NCBI GenBank assembly: GCA_029238555.1 | Contig: JAQWFV010000033.1 | Coordinates: forward strand, 1-19,420 | DNA: 19,420 bases | Direction: 5' to 3' | DNA from: Flavobacteriaceae bacterium | GTDB taxonomy: Bacteria > Bacteroidota > Bacteroidia > Flavobacteriales > Flavobacteriaceae | Shown: positions 1 through 7,238 of the stretch, in pieces | Layout of the letters: every line of letters begins with the position of its first letter | How positions within the stretch are numbered: position 1 is the first letter of the stretch | Notes under the pieces: model-generated | Databases searched by the model: none | The model's input: the letters and a program-made list of their open reading frames with translations, nothing else | Told to the model about the DNA's origin: nothing | Program-made: the position numbers and the translations under genes

Positions 1-28
1 CCCGCTAACAGCAATAAAGTTAGTTAAT

Positions 29-101
29 GACCTGGTAGCTCAGTTGGTAGAGCATCTCCCTTTTAAGGAGAGGGTCCTGGGTTCGAGCCCCAGCCCGGTC
101 A
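29..101 (+). tRNA. tRNA-Lys (anticodon TTT)
   Basis: The sequence folds as a cloverleaf: acceptor 29-35/94-100, D arm GCTC/GAGC, anticodon stem TCTCC/GGAGA with loop CTTTTAA (anticodon TTT, lysine), five-base variable loop, and T arm CTGGG/CCCAG with TTCGAGC loop. The discriminator base is A101 and no CCA is encoded, as is usual in Bacteroidota. The acceptor stem has one mismatch, T33 opposite C96 (pair 5-68). A rho-independent terminator follows directly. Confidence 0.95.
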
Positions 102-102
102 C

Positions 103-134
103 AAAAAAGTTAAGTCTTGCACTTAACTTTTTTT
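103..134 (+). terminator. Rho-independent terminator after tRNA-Lys
   Basis: A 13-bp inverted repeat (103-115 with 121-133; core GTTAAGT/ACTTAAC) encloses a CTTGC loop and ends in a run of T. It starts two bases after the tRNA, so it should end the tRNA-Lys transcript. The A-run on the left arm makes it potentially bidirectional. This implies that tRNA-Leu has its own promoter within 135-180; no convincing element is visible there. Confidence 0.8.
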
Positions 135-180
135 GTTTGCACCCTTTTTGAACAAATTTTTGTTTCTTTAGTGCGCAAAT

Positions 181-263
181 GCTCACGTGGTGAAATTGGT
201 AGACATGCCATCTTGAGGGGGTGGTGTCCTATGGACGTGCTGGTTCGAATCCAGTCGTGAGCA
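181..263 (+). tRNA. tRNA-Leu (anticodon GAG)
   Basis: This is a class II tRNA. The acceptor stem GCTCACG/CGTGAGC (181-187/256-262) pairs perfectly. The anticodon stem CCATC/GGTGG (one T-G pair) holds loop TTGAGGG with anticodon GAG, reading CUC/CUU leucine codons. A long variable arm with stem GTCC/GGAC is followed by T arm CTGG/CCAG with loop TTCGAAT. The discriminator is A263 and CCA is not encoded. Confidence 0.95.
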
Positions 264-287
264 CAGAAAATCATATCACTTAACTTA

Positions 288-319
288 AGCGGCTTCCCTA
301 GGAAGTCGCTTTTTTTTTC
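288..319 (+). terminator. Rho-independent terminator after tRNA-Leu
   Basis: A 10-bp GC-rich stem, AGCGGCTTCC (288-297) with GGAAGTCGCT (301-310), one G-T pair and a CTA loop, is followed by a run of nine T. It ends the tRNA-Leu transcript and insulates the downstream oxidoreductase gene. Confidence 0.88.
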
Positions 320-363
320 TACAAGAGGCCCTTTTTAAGACCCTACAGTTTCAAAAGATTTAC

Positions 364-371
364 TACATTTG
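364..371 (+). promoter_or_regulatory. Candidate -7 promoter element for the DadA-like gene
   Basis: TACATTTG matches the Bacteroidota -7 consensus TAnnTTTG exactly and lies 31 bases before the GTG start at 403, downstream of the tRNA terminator. A clear TTTG at -33 is not visible, so the call rests on one half of the promoter. Confidence 0.4.
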
Positions 372-402
372 AAATCGTATTAAATCCTGAAATATTTCAT
401 TA

Positions 403-1656
403 GTGACAACACCCAATAAAGTTTCAATCATAGGCGGCGGAATACAAGGATTGTGCACCGCTTATTACCTCAATAAACAGGGGCTTGAAGTAAGTATATT
501 TGAGCCTAAAACAGCAGAGACGGGTGCCTCATATGTTAATGCTGGCTACCTTACACCCAGTCATATTATTCCATTGGCAGCGCCAGGAATGATTCGCAAA
601 GGATTAAAATGGATGCTGAATTCCAGTAGTCCATTTTATGTGAAACCAAGAATAGACAAAGCTTTTATTAAGTGGTCATGGCGGTTTTATAAATCGAGTA
701 CACTACAAAAAGTAAATGCAGCCATACCCGTAATTAAGGAAATAAATCTGCTGAGTGAACAGTGTTTCAAAGAGATTAAATTAAGTGGAGATTTAGGAGA
801 CTTTCAATTAGACCATCATGGGCTACTCATGCTTTATAAAACTAAAGCTGCTGGCGAGGCTGAAAATGAGGTGGCCAAAAAAGCGGCCAATCTTGGCCTA
901 CAGGTGAGCTATCCAAATCAGATAGAATTAAACAGCTTGCAACCTCAGCTAAGCAAAGACATTCTAGGGGGTATATTATACGACTGTGACAGCCATACCA
1001 CCCCAACAGAAATAATGCCTAAGCTAAAAAAGAGGCTCCTAGATTCTGGGGTCAAGTTCATCACAGAAAAGGTGTGCCGATTTGAACAAAAGGAAAATGA
1101 ACTTACCGCTATTGTCACGGACAAAAACAACTACCCTACAGAAGAGGTCGTTATAGCTGCAGGGGCATGGAGTGGCCAACTCGCCAAACAGCTACACATA
1201 GATGTATCACTAGAGGCAGGAAAAGGGTACAGAATAGATGTTCACAGAGAGACTGGTATAAAAATACCCGCCATACTCATGGAAGCAAAAGTAGCCGTGA
1301 CACCAATGAAAGGTTTTACACGTTTTGCAGGAACCATGGAATTATCCGGTATTAATACAACCATTAGGAAAGAGCGGGTCAATGCCATTGCTAAAGCTGC
1401 AGAGGCCTATTATCCAGGGCTAAAAATCACAGCTGCTGAAAAAGAGGCAGCCGTTTCAGGAATGCGTCCCGTTTCTCCAGATGGGCTACCATACATTGGA
1501 AGGCCAAAGGCCATAAAAAATCTTTGTTTCGCAACAGGCCATGCCATGATGGGATGGAGTCTTGGACCAGCCACAGGTAAGTTAATTTCGGAAATTATTT
1601 TAAATAAAAAAACCAGTATGGATCTATCACCCTTTGATCCTAACCGAAAATTCTAA
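403..1656 (+). CDS. DadA-like FAD-dependent oxidoreductase (DAO family)
   Basis: A 417-residue flavoenzyme of the D-amino-acid oxidase/dehydrogenase family (Pfam DAO). The N-terminal Rossmann motif is GGGIQG at residues 11-16, with an FAD-ribose-binding acidic residue in the following SIFEP. The C-terminal family signature SGMRPVSPDG (about 352-361) and GHAMMGWSLG (about 379-388) resembles D-amino-acid dehydrogenase DadA. Such enzymes oxidatively deaminate D-amino acids or related substrates such as hydroxyproline, passing electrons to the respiratory chain from the inner face of the membrane. The substrate cannot be read from the sequence, and no racemase or hydroxyproline gene is adjacent. 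The start is GTG at 403: upstream in-frame codons end at a TGA (388-390) with no ATG between. The TAA stop falls inside a 19-bp tandem repeat shared with the convergent gene. Confidence 0.85.
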   Translation: MTTPNKVSIIGGGIQGLCTAYYLNKQGLEVSIFEPKTAETGASYVNAGYLTPSHIIPLAAPGMIRKGLKWMLNSSSPFYVKPRIDKAFIKWSWRFYKSSTLQKVNAAIPVIKEINLLSEQCFKEIKLSGDLGDFQLDHHGLLMLYKTKAAGEAENEVAKKAANLGLQVSYPNQIELNSLQPQLSKDILGGILYDCDSHTTPTEIMPKLKKRLLDSGVKFITEKVCRFEQKENELTAIVTDKNNYPTEEVVIAAGAWSGQLAKQLHIDVSLEAGKGYRIDVHRETGIKIPAILMEAKVAVTPMKGFTRFAGTMELSGINTTIRKERVNAIAKAAEAYYPGLKITAAEKEAAVSGMRPVSPDGLPYIGRPKAIKNLCFATGHAMMGWSLGPATGKLISEIILNKKTSMDLSPFDPNRKF

Positions 1657-1734
1657 TCCCTAGATCTAATTCTAATCTCTAGACCTAATTTTAATCCACA
1701 GACCTAATTCTAATCGAGTGACCTAATTTTAACC
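1647..1734. repeat. 19-bp tandem repeat spanning two convergent gene ends
   Basis: The consensus unit on the plus strand is CTAATTYTAATCNNNNGAC. Copies run 1647-1665 (diverged), 1666-1684, 1685-1703, 1704-1722 and a partial copy 1723-1734. The first 12 and last 3 bases of the three middle copies are conserved while the four bases at positions 13-16 vary. The TAA stop of the DadA-like gene (1654-1656) and, on the other strand, the TAG stop of the DUF1080 gene (1710-1712) both arise from the same TTCTAATC core. I see no terminator hairpin here. Confidence 0.85.
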
Positions 1735-2459
1735 TTTTTAAACCACACCCCTGAACCGTGATCTTGTAGGGCTAAATATCCCAAATTAGCCTTCCCATAG
1801 TCAGGATAGTCAGACCATTTTCCGCTGTTTCTAAGTGCTTGCCATTCAGACGTAAATTTATCAAAAGACACTATAAGCGCGCCGTTTAGGTAATGAGACA
1901 CCTTGCCATGATCGAAAATAATTCGGCTGCTATTCCATTCCCCTACTCTATTCAAACGCTTGGCGTCGTTAGCAATATGCATGGCGTAATTGGCGCCTGT
2001 TTTTTGCCAATCCTCTATGGGAGAAGGAAAGCCAACATCGTCCAAAAGCTGATACTCCGGTGCAGTCTGATAGGGTGAATGATAAATGGGGTCTTCTACC
2101 ACATGATAAAAAACACCACTATTACCTTCTGGACTTATTTTCCAAGACCAGGAAAGTTCAAAGTTCTCGTACATTTTAGTAGAAATAATATCTCCTCCCA
2201 CATCTCCAGCCATGCCAAAGCAACTGATAAGACTATCAGAGATTTGCCAATTGGCAGGAAGTGTGTCCTGGTTATAGCCCCGCCATTTTTCTGGAGACAT
2301 TAAAGATTCCCAAGAATCACTTTCATTTAGATCTCCTATTTCTATTGAATCAATTTGGGGTACACTATTAGAAAGAGTGCCCTTATTTTGATTGTTTTTA
2401 CAACTAATTTGGCCTGCTAAAAGCAGCCCGATGCCCCATAAATATATCTTTTTCATCAT
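1710..2459 (-). CDS. DUF1080 (3-keto-disaccharide hydrolase-type) lipoprotein
   Basis: A 249-residue protein with an N-terminal lipoprotein-like signal: a hydrophobic stretch, then Cys20 in GQISC. The -3 residue is Gln, which is unusual for a lipobox. The rest is one DUF1080 / 3-keto-disaccharide hydrolase domain, a concanavalin-like beta-sandwich. Recognisable stretches are WRGY near residue 59, NSGVFYH in the middle, APEYQLLDD, GEWNSSRI and HYLNG near the end. Members of this family hydrolyse or eliminate 3-keto-glycosides produced by an oxidoreductase partner. The gene follows the Gfo/Idh/MocA gene with stop and start abutting (TAAATGATG), so the two are translationally coupled. A second in-frame ATG at 2456 is an equally good start. 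The last codons are encoded by the 19-bp repeat, giving a C-terminus of IRSLD. The sugar substrate is unknown. Confidence 0.85.
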   Translation of the reverse strand: MMKKIYLWGIGLLLAGQISCKNNQNKGTLSNSVPQIDSIEIGDLNESDSWESLMSPEKWRGYNQDTLPANWQISDSLISCFGMAGDVGGDIISTKMYENFELSWSWKISPEGNSGVFYHVVEDPIYHSPYQTAPEYQLLDDVGFPSPIEDWQKTGANYAMHIANDAKRLNRVGEWNSSRIIFDHGKVSHYLNGALIVSFDKFTSEWQALRNSGKWSDYPDYGKANLGYLALQDHGSGVWFKKVKIRSLD

Positions 2460-3854
2460 TTATTTTTTTAATTTCATGCTTTTAGGATCCCATAAAATGG
2501 CCTTATTCTGATAGTAACTGTCATTACACGCTAAGGCGGGTGCAGCAGCCCTGTAACCGAAAACTGCGTCTTCTACCACAGAATCTCCTCCTCTAATAGC
2601 AGTAAGCCAATTACCAAAATGATCATGATGCGCTCCTAGGTATCCTTTTTCTGCTTCATACACAATCTCCTCTTGAGGCTTCATTTGTTTTCTAGCAACG
2701 CTATAAGCAGAACTACTGTCTTTTGCTTGAGCTGCCAAATAAGGGTCTGTCTCAAAACTTTCTGCATTTCTCCTCAAAATTACTTTATCCCATTGCACAT
2801 CCATAGCTCCTTCACTACCAACAATGCGCAAATAAGTAGTTCCAGAGGTGCCATCTACAAAATTACACCGTAACGAGAGATTAAAAGCAGGGTGCTGTGG
2901 TGTTTTTGGATAGTCAAATACTCCTAACATTACATCCGGCACCTCCCTCCCATCATTCCAGTATCTGAGGCCTCCAGAGGCATAGATCTGATCAGGTCCA
3001 TAAGAATTAGTGATAAAATGTAAGCTAGAAAATAAGTGCACAAATAAATCTCCTGACATTCCAGTCCCGTAATCTCTGTAATTTCTCCATCTAAAAAAAC
3101 GCATGGGATCAAAGTCCCTCTTATTGGTATTACTCAAAAAAGTATCCCAATCTACCGTATCTGTAGAAGCGTCTTCTGGTATATTGTATTGCCAAGCTCC
3201 TGTAGGGCTTCTTCTTGCCCAAAACCCTTCTGCAAAATTAATGTCCCCTATAGCGCCTTGGGCCAATAGTTCTCTAGCTTTTTCATTACCAAGAGAGGAG
3301 AGTCCCTGACTACCCACCATAAAAACTTTTCCAGTTTTTCTTTGTGCTTTAATTACGGCGTGTCCTTCCTCCAAACTGTGAACCATGGGCTTTTCACAAT
3401 ACACATGTTTTCCAGCATACATAGCATCTATAGAAATTTGCTTGTGCCAATGATCAGGTGTTCCAATAATAACGGCGTCTACCTCGGGGCGGGCTAGTAT
3501 TTCCTTATAATCTCTTGTAGTGAAAATATCATTTCCCCATTGAGATTTAGCCTTGTCTAAGTGACCTTGATAGAGGTCACAAACAGCCACTAATTTTACA
3601 CCAGCATGCGCTAAAACAGCATAGGTATCTTGTGTTCCCATTCCCCCTGCTCCTATAAGAGCGATCTGGACTGTTGAATTTTTTGACAAAAGATCTGATT
3701 TATAATTCCTTTTGAGCGGCTGTATAGGGCTTGCAGATAGAAGAGAGGGCGAAGCAGCTAGTGCCATACTCCCTATAGAGAATTTTTGCACAAATTGCTT
3801 TCTGCTCCATCCAAAACTAGAGGGAGTATTTGATAATAGATTTGATTTTTTCAT
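2460..3854 (-). CDS. Gfo/Idh/MocA family oxidoreductase, exported
   Basis: A 464-residue NAD(P)-dependent oxidoreductase. After a leader it has the nucleotide-binding motif GAGGMG (residues 68-73), the EKP motif (154-156) with the family's catalytic Lys155, and a C-terminal alpha/beta domain starting near 190 that includes GDLFVHLF (H273). The leader contains SRKQFVQKFS (17-26) before a hydrophobic ALAASPSLLSASP segment, which looks like a Tat signal with RK in place of RR; that would allow export with bound cofactor. In this family, long exported Bacteroidota members act on sugars or glycosides. Overlapping translational coupling to a DUF1080 protein suggests a role as the 3-dehydrogenase of a keto-glycoside cleavage route. 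That pairing is inference. The start ATG is at 3854; the upstream region is shared with the divergent carotenoid operon. Confidence 0.87.
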   Translation of the reverse strand: MKKSNLLSNTPSSFGWSRKQFVQKFSIGSMALAASPSLLSASPIQPLKRNYKSDLLSKNSTVQIALIGAGGMGTQDTYAVLAHAGVKLVAVCDLYQGHLDKAKSQWGNDIFTTRDYKEILARPEVDAVIIGTPDHWHKQISIDAMYAGKHVYCEKPMVHSLEEGHAVIKAQRKTGKVFMVGSQGLSSLGNEKARELLAQGAIGDINFAEGFWARRSPTGAWQYNIPEDASTDTVDWDTFLSNTNKRDFDPMRFFRWRNYRDYGTGMSGDLFVHLFSSLHFITNSYGPDQIYASGGLRYWNDGREVPDVMLGVFDYPKTPQHPAFNLSLRCNFVDGTSGTTYLRIVGSEGAMDVQWDKVILRRNAESFETDPYLAAQAKDSSSAYSVARKQMKPQEEIVYEAEKGYLGAHHDHFGNWLTAIRGGDSVVEDAVFGYRAAAPALACNDSYYQNKAILWDPKSMKLKK

Positions 3855-3960
3855 AAAATAAGCTTGGTTGGTTGGTGGGCATTAAGTTATAAAAAATACT
3901 GCATAAGGAACTCATACACTAATAAAATATAATTACTGTTTAATATTACTATAAAAAAGA

Positions 3961-3994
3961 TAAACAAATTGGATAAATATTGTAACTTTGTTTA
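3961..3994 (+). promoter_or_regulatory. Promoter and candidate operator of the carotenoid operon
   Basis: TAACTTTG (3983-3990) is an exact TAnnTTTG -7 element 22 bases before the regulator start. It is overlapped by an inverted repeat: TAAACAAA (3961-3968) and TTTGTTTA (3987-3994), 8-bp arms separated by 18 bp. A further TGTTTA lies at 3937-3942. MerR-type regulators bind dyads in the promoter spacer, so this is the natural site for autoregulation. No good -33 TTTG is seen. The region is very AT-rich, so the dyad could be chance. Confidence 0.45.
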
Positions 3995-4011
3995 AGTTCA
4001 AAAAACATGAA

Positions 4012-4917
4012 ATGAGTTTAGTAAAAAAGACTTTCAGCATAAAAGATCTAGAAAACCTTTCTGGTATTAAAGCCCATACAATAAGGATCTGGGAGAAAAG
4101 ATACAACCTACTGAGTCCAGAACGCACACAGACAAATATCAGAATGTATAGTCTACTGAGTTTACAAAAACTCTTAAACATAACGTTACTGTATGAAAAT
4201 GGGCTTAAGATTTCTAAAATTGCTCAATTAACCAATGAGGAAATCCCATTAAAAGTTAGAGAGATTATTGATGAAAAATCTATCAAAAATAACATGATGA
4301 ATGCGCTAAAGCTATCCATGATTAATTTTGATCAAAATCTCTTCCACAATACCTATAACCAGCTATTAGTAGACTTGAGCTTTAGAGAAATCTTCAAAGA
4401 TTATTTTGTACCCCTACTCCAAGAATTAGGCTATCTGTGGCAAACAAATACAATAAGTACTACCCACGAGCACTTTATCACTAATTTTATAAAACAAAAA
4501 GTATACACGAATACAGAAAAAGTACAAAGATTAGAGCCGGTAGATCCAAATAAAATTTTTGTGTTGTTTTTACCTGAAAATGAAGTGCATGAATTAGGGA
4601 TACTGTACCTAAATTATGAACTCAATTTAAGGGGGTATAAAAGTATTTACTTAGGACAAAGTGTTCCAATAGAAAACCTAGAACCCCTATTAGCCAATGA
4701 CAACTTCATTGAATTTGTCACCTATGCTACTGTGGAACCATCCAAAGAAAAAATTGACAAATACATCCAACGTTTCAAAAAGAAAATACTCAATAAAAAA
4801 ACATCACGTCTTTCTATATTGGGTTTTCAAACCCAATATATAGATTTAGTAAACAAACCAGAGCAAGTAGGTGTATACAGAGGATACAAAGAATTAATTG
4901 AGGATTTAAATTTATAA
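4012..4917 (+). CDS. CarH/LitR-like MerR regulator with cobalamin-binding domain
   Basis: A 301-residue transcription factor counted from ATG 4012. The reading frame stays open upstream to a TTG at 3988, but that lies inside the -7 promoter element, so I chose the ATG. Residues 8-75 are a MerR winged helix (FSIKDLENLSGIKAHTIRIW, then RYNLLSPERTQTNIRMYS). Residues about 95-165 are the helical cap with the W-x9-EH signature (W143, E153, H154). Residues about 180-301 are the B12 fold with ExHxxG (E191, H193, G196), H193 being the expected lower cobalt ligand. In Thermus and Myxococcus CarH this architecture represses carotenoid genes in the dark and releases DNA on light cleavage of adenosylcobalamin. 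Here Gln144 stands where Thermus CarH has His132. The gene ends three bases before crtI and is the first gene of that operon. Confidence 0.9.
   Translation: MSLVKKTFSIKDLENLSGIKAHTIRIWEKRYNLLSPERTQTNIRMYSLLSLQKLLNITLLYENGLKISKIAQLTNEEIPLKVREIIDEKSIKNNMMNALKLSMINFDQNLFHNTYNQLLVDLSFREIFKDYFVPLLQELGYLWQTNTISTTHEHFITNFIKQKVYTNTEKVQRLEPVDPNKIFVLFLPENEVHELGILYLNYELNLRGYKSIYLGQSVPIENLEPLLANDNFIEFVTYATVEPSKEKIDKYIQRFKKKILNKKTSRLSILGFQTQYIDLVNKPEQVGVYRGYKELIEDLNL
4815..4840 (+). repeat. 12-bp perfect inverted repeat in the 3' end of the regulator gene
   Basis: Arms TATATTGGGTTT (4815-4826) and AAACCCAATATA (4829-4840) are separated by two bases. In RNA this gives about an 11-bp hairpin with a four-base loop. 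It lies inside the coding sequence, about 80 bases before crtI, and no T-run follows. It may be an mRNA processing or stability element or a protein-binding site. Confidence 0.6.
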
Positions 4918-4920
4918 ATA

Positions 4921-6372
4921 ATGAAAAAAATTACGATCATAGGTTCTGGTTTCTCCTCTTTATCTGCCGCATGCTATTTGGCAAAAGCAGGTCACCAGGT
5001 CTCTTTATTTGAGAAAAACAGCACCGTAGGAGGCAGGGCTAGACAATTAAAAAGAGATGGTTTTACCTTTGACATGGGCCCCAGCTGGTATTGGATGCCC
5101 GATATTTTTGATAAATTTTTTGCAGACTTTGGTAAAGCTACAAAGGATTACTACCAACTAGACAAATTAAGTCCTGCATACAATATTTACTTCAATGAAG
5201 GAAACCTTACCATAGGTGACAGCCTAGATAAAATTGTACAGGCCTTTGAAGAAATTGAAGTAGGTAGTGGTGCTAAATTGGAGAAATTTATAGCGGAAGC
5301 ACAAGACCATTACAGGATTGCAATAGATAAAATAGTGTTGAGACCCGGTTTATCTCCACTCGAATTGGTTACCCCTGAGACAATTACTAGAGTAGACCGT
5401 TTCTTTAGAACAATCAGTCAAAGAGTAAGAAAAGATTTTAAGAACCCTAAATTAATAGCAACACTTGAGTTTCCAGTATTGTTCTTGGGAGCAAAACCAA
5501 ATCAAACACCCTCATTCTACAGTTTTATGAATTTTGCAGATTTTGGTCTGGGAACTTGGCACCCTAAAGGTGGTATGTATGAGATTGTCTTGGCTATGGA
5601 AAAATTAGCGCTTTCTTTAGGAGTCAAAATTCACACCAATAGTCCAGTAGATAAAATAATTGTCAGAGATAAGAAAGCTGTAGGGATTTCAATTAATGGG
5701 AAAGATATTATGTCCGATATTGTACTGAGTGGAGCAGATTACCACCATTCTGAAACCTTATTAGACCCACCCTTCAGACAGTATTCAGAAACCTACTGGG
5801 ATAAGAAAACATTTGCACCTTCTTCTTTGCTATTTTATGTAGGATTCAATGAAAGGGTTCCAAATGTGGAACACCACAACCTATTTTTTGACAGTGACTT
5901 TACCAAGCATGCAGAAGAAATATACGACAATGCTGTTTGGCCATCTGATCCATTGTTTTACGCCAATTTCCCCTCCATTTCTGATCCTTCTATGGCCCCA
6001 GAAAATTGTGAAACAGGCTTTTTCTTAATTCCAATTGCTCCAGATTTAGAAGACAATAAAAATTTAAGGGAAGAATACTTTGATAAAATCATGGATAGAT
6101 TTGAAGATAAAATAGGAAAAAACGTTCGTGATAGTATTATCTTTAAAGAATCTTTTTGTGTAAAAGACTTTAAAGAAACCTATAACTCATATAAAGGAAA
6201 TGCCTATGGTATGGCCAACACTTTAATGCAAACTGCTTTTTTAAGGCCAAAATTAAAAAGCAGTAGGGTGCAAAATTTATATTTCACAGGCCAACTTACA
6301 GTTCCAGGACCAGGAGTTCCTCCAGCCCTTATTTCTGGTAAAATTGTAGCGGACCTTATTTCAAAAAAATAA
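4921..6372 (+). CDS. crtI: Phytoene desaturase CrtI
   Basis: A 483-residue FAD amine-oxidase-superfamily enzyme of the CrtI family, which takes phytoene to lycopene by stepwise dehydrogenation at the membrane. The N-terminal dinucleotide motif is GSGFSS (8-13), then E31, VGGRA (36-40) and DMGPSWYWMP (51-60). The C-terminus carries the family signature LYFTGQLTVPGPGVPPALI before the last helix. The length matches bacterial CrtI. It lies three bases after the regulator stop and five before crtB, so the genes form an operon. A second CrtI-like gene lies downstream. This copy, next to crtB and with the PGPGVPPA tail, is the one expected to act on phytoene; the assignment rests on position and motif similarity, not on an alignment. 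Confidence 0.93.
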   Translation: MKKITIIGSGFSSLSAACYLAKAGHQVSLFEKNSTVGGRARQLKRDGFTFDMGPSWYWMPDIFDKFFADFGKATKDYYQLDKLSPAYNIYFNEGNLTIGDSLDKIVQAFEEIEVGSGAKLEKFIAEAQDHYRIAIDKIVLRPGLSPLELVTPETITRVDRFFRTISQRVRKDFKNPKLIATLEFPVLFLGAKPNQTPSFYSFMNFADFGLGTWHPKGGMYEIVLAMEKLALSLGVKIHTNSPVDKIIVRDKKAVGISINGKDIMSDIVLSGADYHHSETLLDPPFRQYSETYWDKKTFAPSSLLFYVGFNERVPNVEHHNLFFDSDFTKHAEEIYDNAVWPSDPLFYANFPSISDPSMAPENCETGFFLIPIAPDLEDNKNLREEYFDKIMDRFEDKIGKNVRDSIIFKESFCVKDFKETYNSYKGNAYGMANTLMQTAFLRPKLKSSRVQNLYFTGQLTVPGPGVPPALISGKIVADLISKK

Positions 6373-6377
6373 TACGG

Positions 6378-7229
6378 ATGAAAAGCCTATTTGATCAAGT
6401 TTCTTACAGATGCAGTAAACAAGTTACTGAATCTTACAGCACCTCATTTTCACTAGCCACTAAAATGTTAGATATTAGTATTAGGCAAGATATTTATAAC
6501 ATCTACGGTTTTGTAAGATTCGCAGACGAAATTGTAGATAGTTTTCACGATTATGACAAGGCTTTACTGTTTGAAAGATTTGAAAGTGATTTAGCCAATG
6601 CCCTTAAGGATAAGATTAGTCTAAACCCTATTCTAAACGCTTTTCAACATTCCTTCCATAAATACGAAATTCCCATGGAACTAGTTTCAGCTTTCATGAA
6701 AAGTATGAAAATGGATTTGACTAAAGAGGCTTATATCACAGAAGCAGAGTACAAAGAATACATCTATGGATCTGCAGATGTTGTAGGACTTATGTGTTTA
6801 AAGGTTTTTGTAAAAGGAAACATGGAACAGTACAACAATTTAAAAGATGCTGCAATGGCTTTAGGATCTGCCTTTCAGAAGGTTAACTTCCTGAGAGATC
6901 TCAAGGCAGATTTTGAAGGACTCAATAGGACCTACTTTCCTAACACAAATCTAAACGCCTTAGATGAAGCGGCCAAGGCGAAAATCATAGAAGAAATTCA
7001 AGAGGACTTTTCAAATGGATTGGCAGGAATAGTTTTACTCCCTAAAGAAGTGAAATTTGGCGTATATACTGCCTATATTTATTATTACAAACTACTTAAG
7101 AAACTAAAGAATACGCCTCCATTAGAAATAAAAAACACCAGAATTCGGGTAGCCAATCATCAAAAGATGGGCTTGTTGTTAAAGTCTTATTTGAGTTGTA
7201 AATTTAACCTAGTTATTAAACCTTCATAA
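6378..7229 (+). CDS. crtB: Phytoene synthase CrtB
   Basis: A 283-residue squalene/phytoene synthase that condenses two geranylgeranyl diphosphates to phytoene. It shows the first Asp-rich motif as DEIVD (50-54) inside RFADEIVDSF, and the second as NFLRD (170-174) with D178, followed by NRTYFP. The N-terminal SYSTSFSLATKML is also typical of the family. The GGPP synthase that supplies its substrate is not in this window. The start ATG lies six bases after the crtI stop, with no strong Shine-Dalgarno sequence, consistent with translation coupled along the operon. Confidence 0.94.
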   Translation: MKSLFDQVSYRCSKQVTESYSTSFSLATKMLDISIRQDIYNIYGFVRFADEIVDSFHDYDKALLFERFESDLANALKDKISLNPILNAFQHSFHKYEIPMELVSAFMKSMKMDLTKEAYITEAEYKEYIYGSADVVGLMCLKVFVKGNMEQYNNLKDAAMALGSAFQKVNFLRDLKADFEGLNRTYFPNTNLNALDEAAKAKIIEEIQEDFSNGLAGIVLLPKEVKFGVYTAYIYYYKLLKKLKNTPPLEIKNTRIRVANHQKMGLLLKSYLSCKFNLVIKPS

Positions 7230-7238
7230 TTAAAAAAA

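Noticed and set aside
135..180. Promoter between the two tRNA genes
   Set aside because: TTTG at 136-139 and AATTTTTG at 155-162 look suggestive, but the spacing is short and the -7 match imperfect, so I did not annotate it.
3988..4011. TTG at 3988 as the start of the MerR regulator
   Set aside because: The codon lies inside the -7 promoter element, and the added eight residues do not resemble a MerR N-terminus. ATG 4012 places the helix-turn-helix normally.
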